From: Bacteroidales bacterium
GTDB lineage: Bacteria; Bacteroidota; Bacteroidia; Bacteroidales; UBA932
DNA: 38,588 nucleotides
Assembly (NCBI GenBank): GCA_024401855.1
Contig: JAKSKH010000024.1
Coordinates: forward strand, 1-38,588
Reading direction: 5' to 3'
Positions 17,493 to 26,571 of this stretch are shown here, one piece after another (positions within the stretch are counted from its first letter, which is position 1; every line of letters begins with the position of its first letter). A program made the position numbers and the translations under genes. The notes under the pieces were generated by a model, which was given only the letters and a program-made list of their open reading frames with translations, searched no databases and was not told the origin of the DNA.

Positions 17493-17945
17493 TGGCAGGA
17501 TGTCATCCACCTTTGCGAATTTCCAGATTTTGGATTTACCTACCATAATGACAGGCATAGGCTTTCCGGACTTGCTCTGATACTGGGCCATGACCTGCCT
17601 GCAGGCACCGCAGGGAGTGGCCGGCCTGTCAGTCAGACGCCCCATGACTCCACCGGCAAGGGCAATTGCGGTCATATCCTTGTCCGGGTAGCGGGCGCCG
17701 GCGGAGAACATAGCGGTTCTTTCCGCGCAAAGGCCTGAAGGGAATGCGGCATTCTCTTGATTGGACCCCCTGACTATCTGACCGTTTGACATTCTTACGG
17801 CGGCTCCTACGAAAAAATGTGAATAAGGTGCATATGCTCCGGACATGGCTTCAATTGCGGCACCCGCAAGCTCACGGTCCTCAGCATTCAATTCATCAAT
17901 GGAACCGTACTCCTGAAACTTGATTTCAATTTGTTTTTCAGTCAT
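17472..17945 (-). CDS. cdd: Cytidine deaminase
   Basis: The 157-residue enzyme deaminates cytidine and deoxycytidine to uridine and deoxyuridine in pyrimidine salvage. The zinc site is complete: CAE (Cys73 and the catalytic Glu75) and PCGACRQ (Cys112 and Cys115). The substrate-binding APYSHFFVGAA (39-49) and GSNQENAAFPSGLCAER (60-76) match the homotetrameric cytidine deaminases. The C-terminus (ILPLIFDSI) is also typical. It is cytoplasmic. A consensus promoter lies 22 bases upstream, shared face-to-face with the lemA promoter, and the ffs promoter overlaps its 3' end. Confidence 0.95.
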   Translation of the reverse strand: MTEKQIEIKFQEYGSIDELNAEDRELAGAAIEAMSGAYAPYSHFFVGAAVRMSNGQIVRGSNQENAAFPSGLCAERTAMFSAGARYPDKDMTAIALAGGVMGRLTDRPATPCGACRQVMAQYQSKSGKPMPVIMVGKSKIWKFAKVDDILPLIFDSI

Positions 17946-17967
17946 TCTTTAAATACTAGAAGGATAT

Positions 17968-17998
17968 CAAATTTAGTCAAAATCAGTTATATTTGCAA
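17968..17998 (-). promoter_or_regulatory. Promoter of cdd
   Basis: The minus strand has TTG (17998-17996), a 20-base spacer and TAAATTTG (17975-17968). The divergent lemA -7 box (17988-17995) lies inside this spacer, so the two promoters interlock and RNA polymerase probably cannot occupy both at once. Confidence 0.75.
17988..17995 (+). promoter_or_regulatory. -7 box of the lemA operon
   Basis: TATATTTG ends 18 bases before the lemA ATG at 18014. A TTG inside this box (17993) is in frame with lemA but should not be used as a start. Confidence 0.7.
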
Positions 17999-18013
17999 AA
18001 AAGGAATAGAATT

Positions 18014-18562
18014 ATGTCACTGTTTATCGTTATTGCAATCATCGCTGTATTGATTTTATGGATTATTGGAGTACAGCGCAAACTCGTCAAACAGGAAGAG
18101 CTCTGCAAGAATGCAATGAGCCAGATAGGAGTTCAGCAGTCCAGCCGCTGGGATGCGCTTACAGCTCTGGCAGAACTCACAAAGTCCTATAACGAGCACG
18201 AATACAACACATTGAAGGATATCATAGCACAGCGTACAAGCATAAACGGAGCCAGCAGCGCAAAGGACGCGGATGCCCAGGAAAACGCTCTCACTTCAGT
18301 TGCAAGCCGCATTTTTGCCGTTGCGGAGCAGTATCCGGACCTTAAGGCGAACGAGAACTACGCAAAGACGATGGACAGCGTGAACCTCTATGAGAACCAG
18401 GTGCGCATGAGCAGAATGGTTTACAACGACACGGTAACAGCCTATAACCGGATGACACGCCAGTTCCCTGATTCAATAGTTGCGGGAATACTCGGATTTG
18501 CATCGAAGGACTATCTCCAGGAAGTCGCTTCAAAGGCCGAAATGCCCTCAATGAAGATATGA
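18014..18562 (+). CDS. lemA: LemA family protein
   Basis: The 182-residue protein has an N-terminal membrane helix (about 3-20: LFIVIAIIAVLILWIIG). The LemA helical domain follows, with the characteristic N-terminal block (QRKLVKQEELCKNAMSQIGVQ) and C-terminal motif NDTVTAYNRMTRQFPDSIVA. LemA proteins form a helical bundle exposed outside the inner membrane; their biochemical role is not known. LemA genes often stand beside a gene for a DUF2207 or TPM-domain membrane protein, as here. Its stop overlaps the next start (ATGA at 18559). Confidence 0.93.
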   Translation: MSLFIVIAIIAVLILWIIGVQRKLVKQEELCKNAMSQIGVQQSSRWDALTALAELTKSYNEHEYNTLKDIIAQRTSINGASSAKDADAQENALTSVASRIFAVAEQYPDLKANENYAKTMDSVNLYENQVRMSRMVYNDTVTAYNRMTRQFPDSIVAGILGFASKDYLQEVASKAEMPSMKI

Positions 18563-20193
18563 TGAAGAGGCTTCTGACGTTGTTCCTCGCAATTATGACA
18601 TGCCTTTCCGCATCCGCAGGAGGGTATGTGATAAAGGACATCAACATAGAAGTCTCCCTGAGGCAGGACGGCAGCGCCCGTTTCACTGAAGTCTGGGATG
18701 TGGTTGCGGAACAGGGGACCGAGTGGTATCTGGTCAAGGACAACCTCGATGACATAGCAGTATCAGGGCTTTCGGTGAGTGAGGAAGGAGAAGAGTTCAT
18801 CTATGAGGGGGAGTGGGACACAGACAGAAGCATATCTCAAAAGGCCGGCCGCTGCGGTATTGTCACAAAAAGGAACGGCTGCGAAATATGCTGGGGAATA
18901 GGCGGCTTCGGACACCATACATTTACCGTCAGCTACGTAATGAGTAATGTTGTCAAGTCATTGAACGACTACGACATGTTTCATATGCAGCTGGTTTCTC
19001 CCGGGCTTTCCGCAAATCCGGAACACGTACTTGTGAAAATCTTTGCACCCGATAGTCTCTCGGAAGACAATACGGGAATATGGGCATTCGGTTATGAAGG
19101 CAAAGTGGAATTCGGAGACAACGGCTGTGTACGGATGGAATCCGCAACGGCTTTCAAATCCGGATATTCAGTCATATCGCTGATCCGTTTCAACAAAGGC
19201 ATGTTCTCACCGACAAGCATACGTGAGAAGAATTTTGACGAAGTGCTGGACAGGGCGCTTGAAGGCGCTTCGTTCAGTGACGATTATGAGGATGATGGAA
19301 AGGGAGTCGTCGCCGCATTCTTCGGCATGCTTGCAATGGTAGGCCTGACCTTATGGGCGGCAATTGCCGGAGAACGCTCCAGAAAAAGGAAAATTCTAGG
19401 TTGCCTGCCCAAGGAGGTTCAATGGTGCAGGGACGTGCCATTCAACGGAGACGTTCTTCAGGGGAATTACGTTCTGACAAGACTTGAAGGAGACCGTAAG
19501 GCAAACATTGCCGCCGCTCTGGTCCTGCGCATGATTATGAACGGTCATATTCTCGTGCGCAAGGACGGTCGGAACCGTACAGAACTATGTTTCAACGATT
19601 CCGTTTCCGGTGAAAGCCTGTCCGCAGGCGAACACAGCCTGCTGGCAATGATGCGCGAAGCGTCCGGCAGAGACCTTGTCCTGCAGAAAAACGAATTCAG
19701 GAGATGGTCGGCAAGACACCCGTCAAGACTTGTGGAATGGAATTCGGAACTCGAGTCGGAGGCCAGGCAGAGGGCAGAGGACTACGGGAACACAACAGGA
19801 AAGAGCTTTACTGTTAAGGGACAGTCGGAGGCCAGAAAGACCATAGGCTTCAGAAAATACCTCAAAGACTTCACTCTGGTGAATGAAAGGGAGTCACGGG
19901 AAGTGACCTTATGGAAGGATTACCTTGTCTTCGCCGCCCTGTACGGAATAGCGGATAAAGTTGCTAAGGAGTTGAAGGAAATCAATCCACAGGCGTTCGA
20001 GGAAGTGATGACCTGTGATTATCCTACGGCATATCAGGCCATATACCTGTCAAGGGTCATGGCAGATTCAATAACCAACGCCAGAGTCCAGCACTCAGCC
20101 ACCGGAGCATCCAGAGGAGGATTCGGAGGTTTCAGTTCAATAGGAGGCGGCGGCGGTTTCAGCGGTGGCGGTTTCGGAGGAGGCGGGAGATGA
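18559..20193 (+). CDS. DUF2207 membrane protein
   Basis: The 544-residue protein has a signal peptide (MMKRLLTLFLAIMTCLSASA) followed by a beta-rich DUF2207 extracytoplasmic domain (about 22-215, DINIEVSLRQDGSARFTEVWDV at its start). A membrane helix lies near 250-272 (VVAAFFGMLAMVGLTLWAAIAG). A cytoplasmic part of about 240 residues ends in a low-complexity Gly/Phe/Ser tail (about 518-544). This is the usual partner of LemA and its function is unknown. I find the second hydrophobic pair of many DUF2207 proteins only weakly, around 455-465 (WKDYLVFAALYGIAD). The Gly-rich tail is normal for the family. The gene overlaps both neighbours by four bases. Confidence 0.88.
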   Translation: MMKRLLTLFLAIMTCLSASAGGYVIKDINIEVSLRQDGSARFTEVWDVVAEQGTEWYLVKDNLDDIAVSGLSVSEEGEEFIYEGEWDTDRSISQKAGRCGIVTKRNGCEICWGIGGFGHHTFTVSYVMSNVVKSLNDYDMFHMQLVSPGLSANPEHVLVKIFAPDSLSEDNTGIWAFGYEGKVEFGDNGCVRMESATAFKSGYSVISLIRFNKGMFSPTSIREKNFDEVLDRALEGASFSDDYEDDGKGVVAAFFGMLAMVGLTLWAAIAGERSRKRKILGCLPKEVQWCRDVPFNGDVLQGNYVLTRLEGDRKANIAAALVLRMIMNGHILVRKDGRNRTELCFNDSVSGESLSAGEHSLLAMMREASGRDLVLQKNEFRRWSARHPSRLVEWNSELESEARQRAEDYGNTTGKSFTVKGQSEARKTIGFRKYLKDFTLVNERESREVTLWKDYLVFAALYGIADKVAKELKEINPQAFEEVMTCDYPTAYQAIYLSRVMADSITNARVQHSATGASRGGFGGFSSIGGGGGFSGGGFGGGGR

Positions 20194-21467
20194 AAATCTG
20201 TGTAGGTCTTTCCGGTGGAGTTGATTCAAGCGTAGCGGCCCTGTTGCTCAAGAGACAGGGATATGATGTCTTTGCCATGTATATGCAGAACTGGCATGAC
20301 ATAGAAGGCACGCTTCACGGTGATTGTGAATGGGAGGAAGAGAAGTTCGTTGCCGAAATGGTTGCGCGTAAAATAGGAATCCCATTCTACTTCGTGGACC
20401 TGAGCAAACAATATATGTCGCGCGTAGCTGACTACATGTTCAGGGAATATGAACATGGGAGGACACCTAATCCCGATGTACTGTGCAACAGTGAAATAAA
20501 ATTCGATGCATTCTGGGAGGCGGCAAAGAAGCTCGGTGCCGACTATGTTGCAACGGGGCATTACTGCCGCAAAGAAACCCTCCCCGACGGCACCTGCCGC
20601 ATTCTTGAAGGGACTGACCCGAACAAAGACCAGAGTTATTTTCTCTGCCAGCTCTCGCAGGAACAGCTCAGGCATGCAATTTTCCCGATAGGGGATATGG
20701 TCAAACCGGAAGTCAGGCTCATAGCAAGGGAAGCCGAACTCCCGAGTGCGGAAAAGAAGGACTCACAGGGGATATGCTTTGTAGGCAAAGTCGATCTGCC
20801 TGTCTTCCTTCAGCAGAAGCTTAAATCCGTTGAAGGGGATGTCGTGGAGGTCTTCAAGCAATATTATGAAGCATCCGAAAAATACAAATGCGACAAAGTC
20901 AAGGCAGATATTCCTGTAGCCCGGCTTACTGATGACGACCTCGCCGGACTTTCCACTCCAATGGACTACAGCGACATTGTGTTCGAGACCGAAACCTACC
21001 GTTCCGGTAAACATCACATCAAAAAGACGCGGTGGAAAGAGAATCCATGGGGGGCAGTTGCAGGCAGACACGAAGGAGCGCAGTTCTACACGAACGGTCA
21101 GCGCAAGGGTCTGGCAATCGGAGGACACCGGAATCCGCTTTTCGTGATATCCACGGATGTTCAACGTAATGTCATATACGTAGGTGAAGGAGAAGATCAT
21201 CCCGGTCTGTTCAGGAAAGTGCTGAGGATACTTAATGATGAAGTACATTGGATAAGGCCGGATTTGTCTATGAATATAGGGGAGGAAAGGCGTTTCAGGG
21301 TACGGATACGCTATCGTCAGCCTCTTGAAGATGCAATCCTGACTTATCGCAGCAACGGTTTGTTCATTATCTTCGACAGACCGCAGAGAAGCATTACCGC
21401 CGGTCAGTTTGCAGTGTGGTATGCCCCTGACGGCGAAATGGTGGGAAGCGGGGTGATAAGCATTTGA
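20190..21467 (+). CDS. mnmA: tRNA-specific 2-thiouridylase MnmA, long form
   Basis: The 425-residue enzyme thiolates U34 in the tRNAs for Lys, Glu and Gln. The PP-loop GLSGGVDSS (6-14) binds ATP. The catalytic cysteines are Cys99 in NPDVLCNSEIKF and Cys196 in GICFVG. GRHEGAQFYTNGQRKGL (292-308) is the family's C-terminal hallmark. Standard MnmA proteins have about 360-370 residues; here about 60 extra, charged residues lie between 220 and 285, just after the second cysteine region. The start overlaps the DUF2207 stop (ATGA), which is an unusual partner for a tRNA enzyme. It is cytoplasmic. Confidence 0.93.
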   Translation: MKICVGLSGGVDSSVAALLLKRQGYDVFAMYMQNWHDIEGTLHGDCEWEEEKFVAEMVARKIGIPFYFVDLSKQYMSRVADYMFREYEHGRTPNPDVLCNSEIKFDAFWEAAKKLGADYVATGHYCRKETLPDGTCRILEGTDPNKDQSYFLCQLSQEQLRHAIFPIGDMVKPEVRLIAREAELPSAEKKDSQGICFVGKVDLPVFLQQKLKSVEGDVVEVFKQYYEASEKYKCDKVKADIPVARLTDDDLAGLSTPMDYSDIVFETETYRSGKHHIKKTRWKENPWGAVAGRHEGAQFYTNGQRKGLAIGGHRNPLFVISTDVQRNVIYVGEGEDHPGLFRKVLRILNDEVHWIRPDLSMNIGEERRFRVRIRYRQPLEDAILTYRSNGLFIIFDRPQRSITAGQFAVWYAPDGEMVGSGVISI

Positions 21468-21480
21468 AATTGTCCGAATC

Positions 21481-23184
21481 ATGAAATCATTTTTAATTAG
21501 AACGGCTGCGATCATGTCTGCATTGCTCCAGACAGTTTTTTGCTTCGCTCAGGCCGGTCTTTATCAGTTTACGACCAGTACAACCGGAGAAGCAGTCCAG
21601 GGAGAAAGATTCCGCTTGACATATACACTTGAAGCTGAAGAATTCAGTGTGGAGGAACTGCCTTCTTTCCCGGGGATGAAGGTGGTCGCGGCAAATGCTG
21701 AAGATATCGAAGAGGTCATCAGGGATGGATACTATGTACAGCGGCTGGTGATACACTTCGATGTGATTCCTTATGACTGCGGTAAGCTTGAAGTCCCGAG
21801 GATGCAGGCAGAGATAAACAGAAACACTGAATATTCAACGCCTCTTACACTTGATGTCCGGCCTAATCCCGGTTATGGAAAGGAGTGGGTCACCGCCAGG
21901 GATTTTCTTGTTACAAAGGGAACGGACCCGGCGAAAATGCAGTTGAGATTAAAATACAGCCTTAATTCTCTGTACATATTCAGCGACCATAGGAACGGAA
22001 GTTTTGCAGTAGTTGCATCAGATGAAAACGGCCCTGCAATGGAAAACCCTGTCCTTGCCTACAGCACGGAAACTCCGTTCATAGGAGTGGAGACAAATGA
22101 CGGAGGGAATGTTCTGAATGAAATAATCCATTACTATAACAGAATACTTTCAGGAGAAGAAGGGAATGGAGACGGCATGAACGGGAGTTCTCAGGAATCT
22201 TCACGTCTCAGAGCGGACTATATCATTGACAGGAATTACAGTCCGCGGCTCAAATGCCTGTGGAATGCCGATCCCGGAATCCTGCAGAAAGAACTTGAAG
22301 AAAACAGGGAAGCAATCGTCAGGCAGGGAGATTATTACTTCACATGCGATGGTTTCAAGGACGGATTCTTCCATTATGATTTCAATTCCGAAGATATATG
22401 CAACGGATATTACAGAAATCCTGGCCCGTTCCAGGAAGTCCTGATAGGAATGGTAAGGATGGACAAGGGGATGCATCTGGAAAGGGAAGTGACACTGGAA
22501 GCAGCCGGAACCCTTGAATCGGTCCTGGGTGATGAAGCGCAACTTATAACCAATCTGAAAGTAAACGGACCTGTCAACGGAAACGACATACGCCTGCTCA
22601 GGAGAATGGCGGGTGCGGATGATGCGGAAAATCCCGAATTCAGCGGAATGCTGATGGGGCTTAACCTGATTGATGCCATGATTGTATCTGAAGGGCATAA
22701 ATATTATTCATGTTACGCAGGAAACATGAGATTTTCCGGAACAACGGCGGCCGGAAATGATTTTGATTTCCTTCTTTCCACGGCTACTGACCAGGACTGG
22801 GAAATCATGAGGGAGTCCGGAATGGACAGGAATGAAAAATTCGGATTCATCCTATCGAAGGAAAACGGAGAGAGTTCCGTTGGGTTCTTCACTGTGGAGG
22901 ACTCCGTAGGTCCGTATATGTTTGCGGGATGCGAGAACTTGAGAGAAATAGCACTGCCATGGAGAACTTTTTACATAGGGGAATATGCATTTGCAGACTG
23001 CCCCTGTCTTCAGCAAGTATATATACTGAACGATCTGGAGTCAATCGGCAACAGAGCCTTCTACAACAACTATAAACTTGAGGCAGTATCCGTTCCCGGG
23101 AAATTTACTGTCGGCAACTACGGGAAAGAACTGTTCTACAACACCGGGGCAAACTGCAGGCAGTTTGTAAGAAGAAATAAATAA
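21481..23184 (+). CDS. Exported composite protein: BatD-like domain, C10-type prodomain and BspA-like LRR
   Basis: The 567-residue protein has a signal peptide (cleavage near FA-QA, 22-25). Residues 28-128 resemble the first BatD domain (GEAVQGERFRLTYTLEAEEF, then FPGMKVVAANAED). Residues 138-225 look like the prodomain of streptopain-type C10 cysteine proteases and the Spi inhibitors (ARDFLVTKG, then SFAVVASDENG, VLAYSTETPF and IIHYYNRIL), yet no C10 catalytic Cys/His domain follows. Residues 335-375 carry a GTLESVLGDEAQLITNLKVN segment that often precedes LRRs in Bacteroidales proteins. Residues 465-550 are LRR_5/BspA-type repeats (MFAGCENLREIALP, AFADCPCLQQVYI). It is probably periplasmic or surface-exposed. 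Family comparisons are from memory of motifs and no search was run. Confidence 0.7.
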   Translation: MKSFLIRTAAIMSALLQTVFCFAQAGLYQFTTSTTGEAVQGERFRLTYTLEAEEFSVEELPSFPGMKVVAANAEDIEEVIRDGYYVQRLVIHFDVIPYDCGKLEVPRMQAEINRNTEYSTPLTLDVRPNPGYGKEWVTARDFLVTKGTDPAKMQLRLKYSLNSLYIFSDHRNGSFAVVASDENGPAMENPVLAYSTETPFIGVETNDGGNVLNEIIHYYNRILSGEEGNGDGMNGSSQESSRLRADYIIDRNYSPRLKCLWNADPGILQKELEENREAIVRQGDYYFTCDGFKDGFFHYDFNSEDICNGYYRNPGPFQEVLIGMVRMDKGMHLEREVTLEAAGTLESVLGDEAQLITNLKVNGPVNGNDIRLLRRMAGADDAENPEFSGMLMGLNLIDAMIVSEGHKYYSCYAGNMRFSGTTAAGNDFDFLLSTATDQDWEIMRESGMDRNEKFGFILSKENGESSVGFFTVEDSVGPYMFAGCENLREIALPWRTFYIGEYAFADCPCLQQVYILNDLESIGNRAFYNNYKLEAVSVPGKFTVGNYGKELFYNTGANCRQFVRRNK

Positions 23185-23200
23185 CAAAAAATACTATTCT

Positions 23201-23548
23201 ATGGATTTCAAATATGACACCGTCAGGATTTTCAACATACTGGCAAAATCCGCAAGAAGCCTAGGCAGGGGAGTGACACGATGGCTGTTGACATTATTCT
23301 TTGTTCTTAAGGACGGAGATTTGTCTTTTTCCGAAAAAATAATGATTTATGCCGCGCTTGTATATGTTCTGGTCCCGAACGACCTTCTTCCGAGAAGAGT
23401 GTTCCACCTGCTCGGTCTTACAGATGATGCGTTGGCAATAGCCATCGTACTTAAAAAAATGGGACAGAAAGTGACTCCGGCAATAGAACAGAAAGTTGAA
23501 AGGCAGTTGGATTCATGGTTCGGTTACGAAATCAAATCACAGTTATAG
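23201..23548 (+). CDS. YkvA-type DUF1232 small membrane protein
   Basis: The 115-residue protein has the DUF1232 core: an amphipathic/hydrophobic helix (LLTLFFVLKD, IMIYAALVYVLVPNDLLP) and the signature LLGLTDDALAIAIVLKKM. These proteins are short, membrane-associated and of unknown function. It starts 16 bases after the composite protein gene and ends nine bases before the M64 peptidase start, so the three are likely co-transcribed. Confidence 0.88.
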   Translation: MDFKYDTVRIFNILAKSARSLGRGVTRWLLTLFFVLKDGDLSFSEKIMIYAALVYVLVPNDLLPRRVFHLLGLTDDALAIAIVLKKMGQKVTPAIEQKVERQLDSWFGYEIKSQL

Positions 23549-23556
23549 AGAACATT

Positions 23557-25641
23557 ATGCTGAATTTCCAGAAGCATGCATGGCTTTACGCATTATGCCT
23601 GTCAATAACAATTACAGCTTGCCAGAAAGAGGATCCTGCAAGTCCGGACAATATAATATCTGACAAATCGGAGGTTATTCTAACAGCCGACGGGAACTCT
23701 GTGGATTACAGTTTCACCACAAAAAGCTCATGGTCGATAGAAATCAATGACGCAGACTGGTGCAGCGTAAGTCCGGAATCTTCAGACAATACTGACGCAA
23801 GGGTGAGAATCAGCGCCAAGGCCAATCCCTACTTCAACGACAGGATTGCAACAATGACAATCACATGCAGGAAAACTGTCAGGGAGGTCAGGATAATACA
23901 GCAGAAGAAGCCGGAACTTAAGATAAACATATCCTATCCGAAAAGTTTTGGGCATTTCATATTCAACAATTTTTCAAAGAGTTGGGAAAAAGCAGATGAC
24001 GAGAGTCCCGAACAGCTCAAGACCGGTAGTTCATTTACCCTTTTTGTTGAAGGATCTGACAAAAAATACGAATACGGAACTGCTGATGACGGGAACGGAG
24101 GGACTTCTCTTGTAAAGAAAAATTCAAGAATGGTTACGGAAGAGAATGACAGGGTATTTGCCGTTTACACCCCTGATGCCGGTGATGTAATCAATGCAGA
24201 AAAGAAATTGCTGTCCATAACGAGAGGAAGTGACGAGAACCATTGTTTCAACAACGGTATAATATACGGAAACGCTGTTGTCTCCAGCAACAGTCTCATG
24301 CTGAATATGAACCATCTTTTCAGTTATCTGAAACTTGTCGTCCCCTCAGAAATATTTGAAAAAAATAACGAATGGGGAATTACATGCAGTCCGCAGGCAC
24401 TTCCCTTGGGCAAAATGGAATTCGACCTGAGCACTGAAGAATTTGCGGTTGCACAATCTTACAGGTCATCAATAATGAAAGAACTTGGAACAGAATCCGG
24501 TTCGGACTACATTTTTTATTTTCCTGTAATTCCAACGGATAAGGAAGTAGTGTTCAGAATTTTTGACGTCAATGATACAAATGACTCGTACTACGTGAAG
24601 TCCCCCGCAGAAGGTATTGCACAAAACACTGTGATGGAATTCAATCTTTCAGAGCTAATTGATTCCGAGAAAGAAAGCTCCGGATACAGGTCAAAAGATT
24701 ATTCAAGGGATGGGGAAATGGTGGTTATCCAAAGCGGAAAAGCCAAGTACCCGATAGATCTGGTATTGATAGGTGACGGTTTTGTAGACAAGGACATGGA
24801 GCCCGGAGGGAAATACGAGCAGGTTATGCGGAAATATGCAGAAGAGTTCTTCGAGATAGAGCCGTACAAAAGCCTGAGAGATTGCTTCAACGTTACAATG
24901 GTTAAGGCAGTTTCCGAGTCAAGCTGCTGGGAAGAAGGCTACAGACATGCAATTGACGAGAACAGCAATGCAGCATTCAAATATTCTTCAATTGTAAACA
25001 GCCGTTGTCCACAAAGAGTTATCGTAATTTATAACACATCGGGATACGTGGACAGGAGTTATTGCGCAATGTGGACAGACAACTCCTTCATAGCATTCAT
25101 CATGTCCAATTCCGCAAGGCTCATACAGCATGAGGCAGGGGGTCACGGCATGGCACATCTTGGAGACGAATATATAGAACCGGGAAATGAGAAACTTCAG
25201 ATTCCGCAGGAAGAAATCGATAGAATGCAGGAATACCAGAATTACGGATTCTACCTGAATGTCGACTGTACTTCCAATCCTGAAGACATACTCTGGTCAC
25301 ATATGATTTCAGACCCGGCATATTCGAGTGAGGAAGCAGGAATATATGAGGGGGCTTTCTGCTATGGCCACGGAGCCTATAGATCCACCCGGGAAAGCAT
25401 AATGAACGACCACTCACAGACCTACAGCTACAACGCGGTATCCAGGGAACTTATATACAGGACCGTGAAAACACTGGCTGAAGGTCCTGACTGGGTATAT
25501 GATTATACTGAATTCGTATCCTTCGATGCGAAAAACAGGAACTCTTCAACAAAATCAGTTGTCGGCACTCCGGAATATTCTGAAAAAGGGAGGCACCTTC
25601 CTCCGTTAATCATCAAGGGATCCTGGAGGGATGCAAGATAA
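23557..25641 (+). CDS. M64-family metallopeptidase lipoprotein with BACON domain
   Basis: The 694-residue precursor has a lipoprotein signal ending at Cys22 (SITITAC). A BACON-type beta domain follows at about 38-118 (SSWSIEIN, DWCSVSP, IIQQKK). After a middle beta-rich region comes an M64 catalytic domain with HEAGGHGMAHLGDEY (525-539): His525, Glu526 and His530 form the zinc-site core. The three-residue gap between Glu526 and His530 follows the HEAGGH spelling I associate with Bacteroidota M64 proteins. M64 includes IgA-cleaving peptidases, but the substrate here is unknown and the BACON domain may bind mucin or glycan. Upstream in-frame ATG 23515 is rejected because it would put a non-signal segment before the lipoprotein signal. 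The 3' end overlaps the convergent dehydrogenase gene by 36 bases. Confidence 0.88.
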   Translation: MLNFQKHAWLYALCLSITITACQKEDPASPDNIISDKSEVILTADGNSVDYSFTTKSSWSIEINDADWCSVSPESSDNTDARVRISAKANPYFNDRIATMTITCRKTVREVRIIQQKKPELKINISYPKSFGHFIFNNFSKSWEKADDESPEQLKTGSSFTLFVEGSDKKYEYGTADDGNGGTSLVKKNSRMVTEENDRVFAVYTPDAGDVINAEKKLLSITRGSDENHCFNNGIIYGNAVVSSNSLMLNMNHLFSYLKLVVPSEIFEKNNEWGITCSPQALPLGKMEFDLSTEEFAVAQSYRSSIMKELGTESGSDYIFYFPVIPTDKEVVFRIFDVNDTNDSYYVKSPAEGIAQNTVMEFNLSELIDSEKESSGYRSKDYSRDGEMVVIQSGKAKYPIDLVLIGDGFVDKDMEPGGKYEQVMRKYAEEFFEIEPYKSLRDCFNVTMVKAVSESSCWEEGYRHAIDENSNAAFKYSSIVNSRCPQRVIVIYNTSGYVDRSYCAMWTDNSFIAFIMSNSARLIQHEAGGHGMAHLGDEYIEPGNEKLQIPQEEIDRMQEYQNYGFYLNVDCTSNPEDILWSHMISDPAYSSEEAGIYEGAFCYGHGAYRSTRESIMNDHSQTYSYNAVSRELIYRTVKTLAEGPDWVYDYTEFVSFDAKNRNSSTKSVVGTPEYSEKGRHLPPLIIKGSWRDAR

Positions 25642-26562
25642 ATAATTGCTTATATTTTCTGCGATTCCGCGGACAAGTCTGTCAAGAGCTTCTTTACTTG
25701 CCCAGGCTATATGCGGAGTCAGGCGCAGGCGCTCCGGGCGTGTACAGTGCAGGAGCGGGTTGTCTGCAGGAAGAGGTTCAGTTGTGAAGACATCTACTGC
25801 GGCACCGGCGATCTTCCCTGAGCCCACAGCATCGGAGAGAGCCTTTTCGTCAATGATTCCGCCTCTTGCAGCATTCACGATGACTGCAGAAGATTTCATT
25901 ATACCAAGTTCTCTCTCTCCTATGAGTCCCTGCGTAACCGCATTCAGCGGGCAGTGAACACTTACAACATCCGCACTTGAAAGAAGTTCATCAAGAGGCA
26001 GGGAAGGGAATTCAGCACAATGCGAAGTTCCTGAGGTTGAATAATATATAATCTTCATTCCGAATGCCTCTGCAATACGTGCGACACGCCGGCCGATGTT
26101 TCCCATGCCTATGATTCCCATGGTTTTGCCGTTCAGTTCCGAATAGGGGGATGAAACATCAGTGAAAATACCGCTCCTGCTATAGGAGCCGTCCTTTACT
26201 TCGCGGTCGAAACGGTCTGCATCACATAAAAGGCCGAGAATCTGGCAGAAAGTAATCTGTGCGACCGAATCGGTCGAATATGCCGCAACATTCATGACAG
26301 GAATATCCCTGCCACGGGCGGCCTCGACATCTATATTGTTGACTCCGGTAGCCGCCTCGCAGATGAGTTTGAGCTTTGGAGCAGATGCAATCAGTTCTGC
26401 AGTCACCTTGATTTTGTTGACAATAAGGATTTCCGCATCACAAACACGTTCAAGAGCCTCGGAAGGGGAGGAGACGGGATAACAGACGAGATTGCCAAGA
26501 TCCTCAATGGGTTTCAAGGAAACAGCGCCAAGGGTGGCGGAGTCGAGGAATACAATTTTCAA
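25606..26562 (-). CDS. D-2-hydroxyacid dehydrogenase (NAD-dependent)
   Basis: The 318-residue enzyme has the bipartite D-2-hydroxyacid dehydrogenase fold. The NAD-binding motif is MGIIGMGNIG (148-157). The catalytic Arg is in VNAARGGIIDE, the Glu in DVFTTEPLP and the His in LTPHIAWAS. It resembles hydroxypyruvate/glycerate dehydrogenases more than lactate or phosphoglycerate dehydrogenases (no ACT domain), but the substrate cannot be read. It is the last gene of a reverse operon, nine bases after the isomerase-like lipoprotein gene. Confidence 0.92.
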   Translation of the reverse strand: MKIVFLDSATLGAVSLKPIEDLGNLVCYPVSSPSEALERVCDAEILIVNKIKVTAELIASAPKLKLICEAATGVNNIDVEAARGRDIPVMNVAAYSTDSVAQITFCQILGLLCDADRFDREVKDGSYSRSGIFTDVSSPYSELNGKTMGIIGMGNIGRRVARIAEAFGMKIIYYSTSGTSHCAEFPSLPLDELLSSADVVSVHCPLNAVTQGLIGERELGIMKSSAVIVNAARGGIIDEKALSDAVGSGKIAGAAVDVFTTEPLPADNPLLHCTRPERLRLTPHIAWASKEALDRLVRGIAENISNYLSCIPPGSLDD

Positions 26563-26571
26563 GTTTATAAA

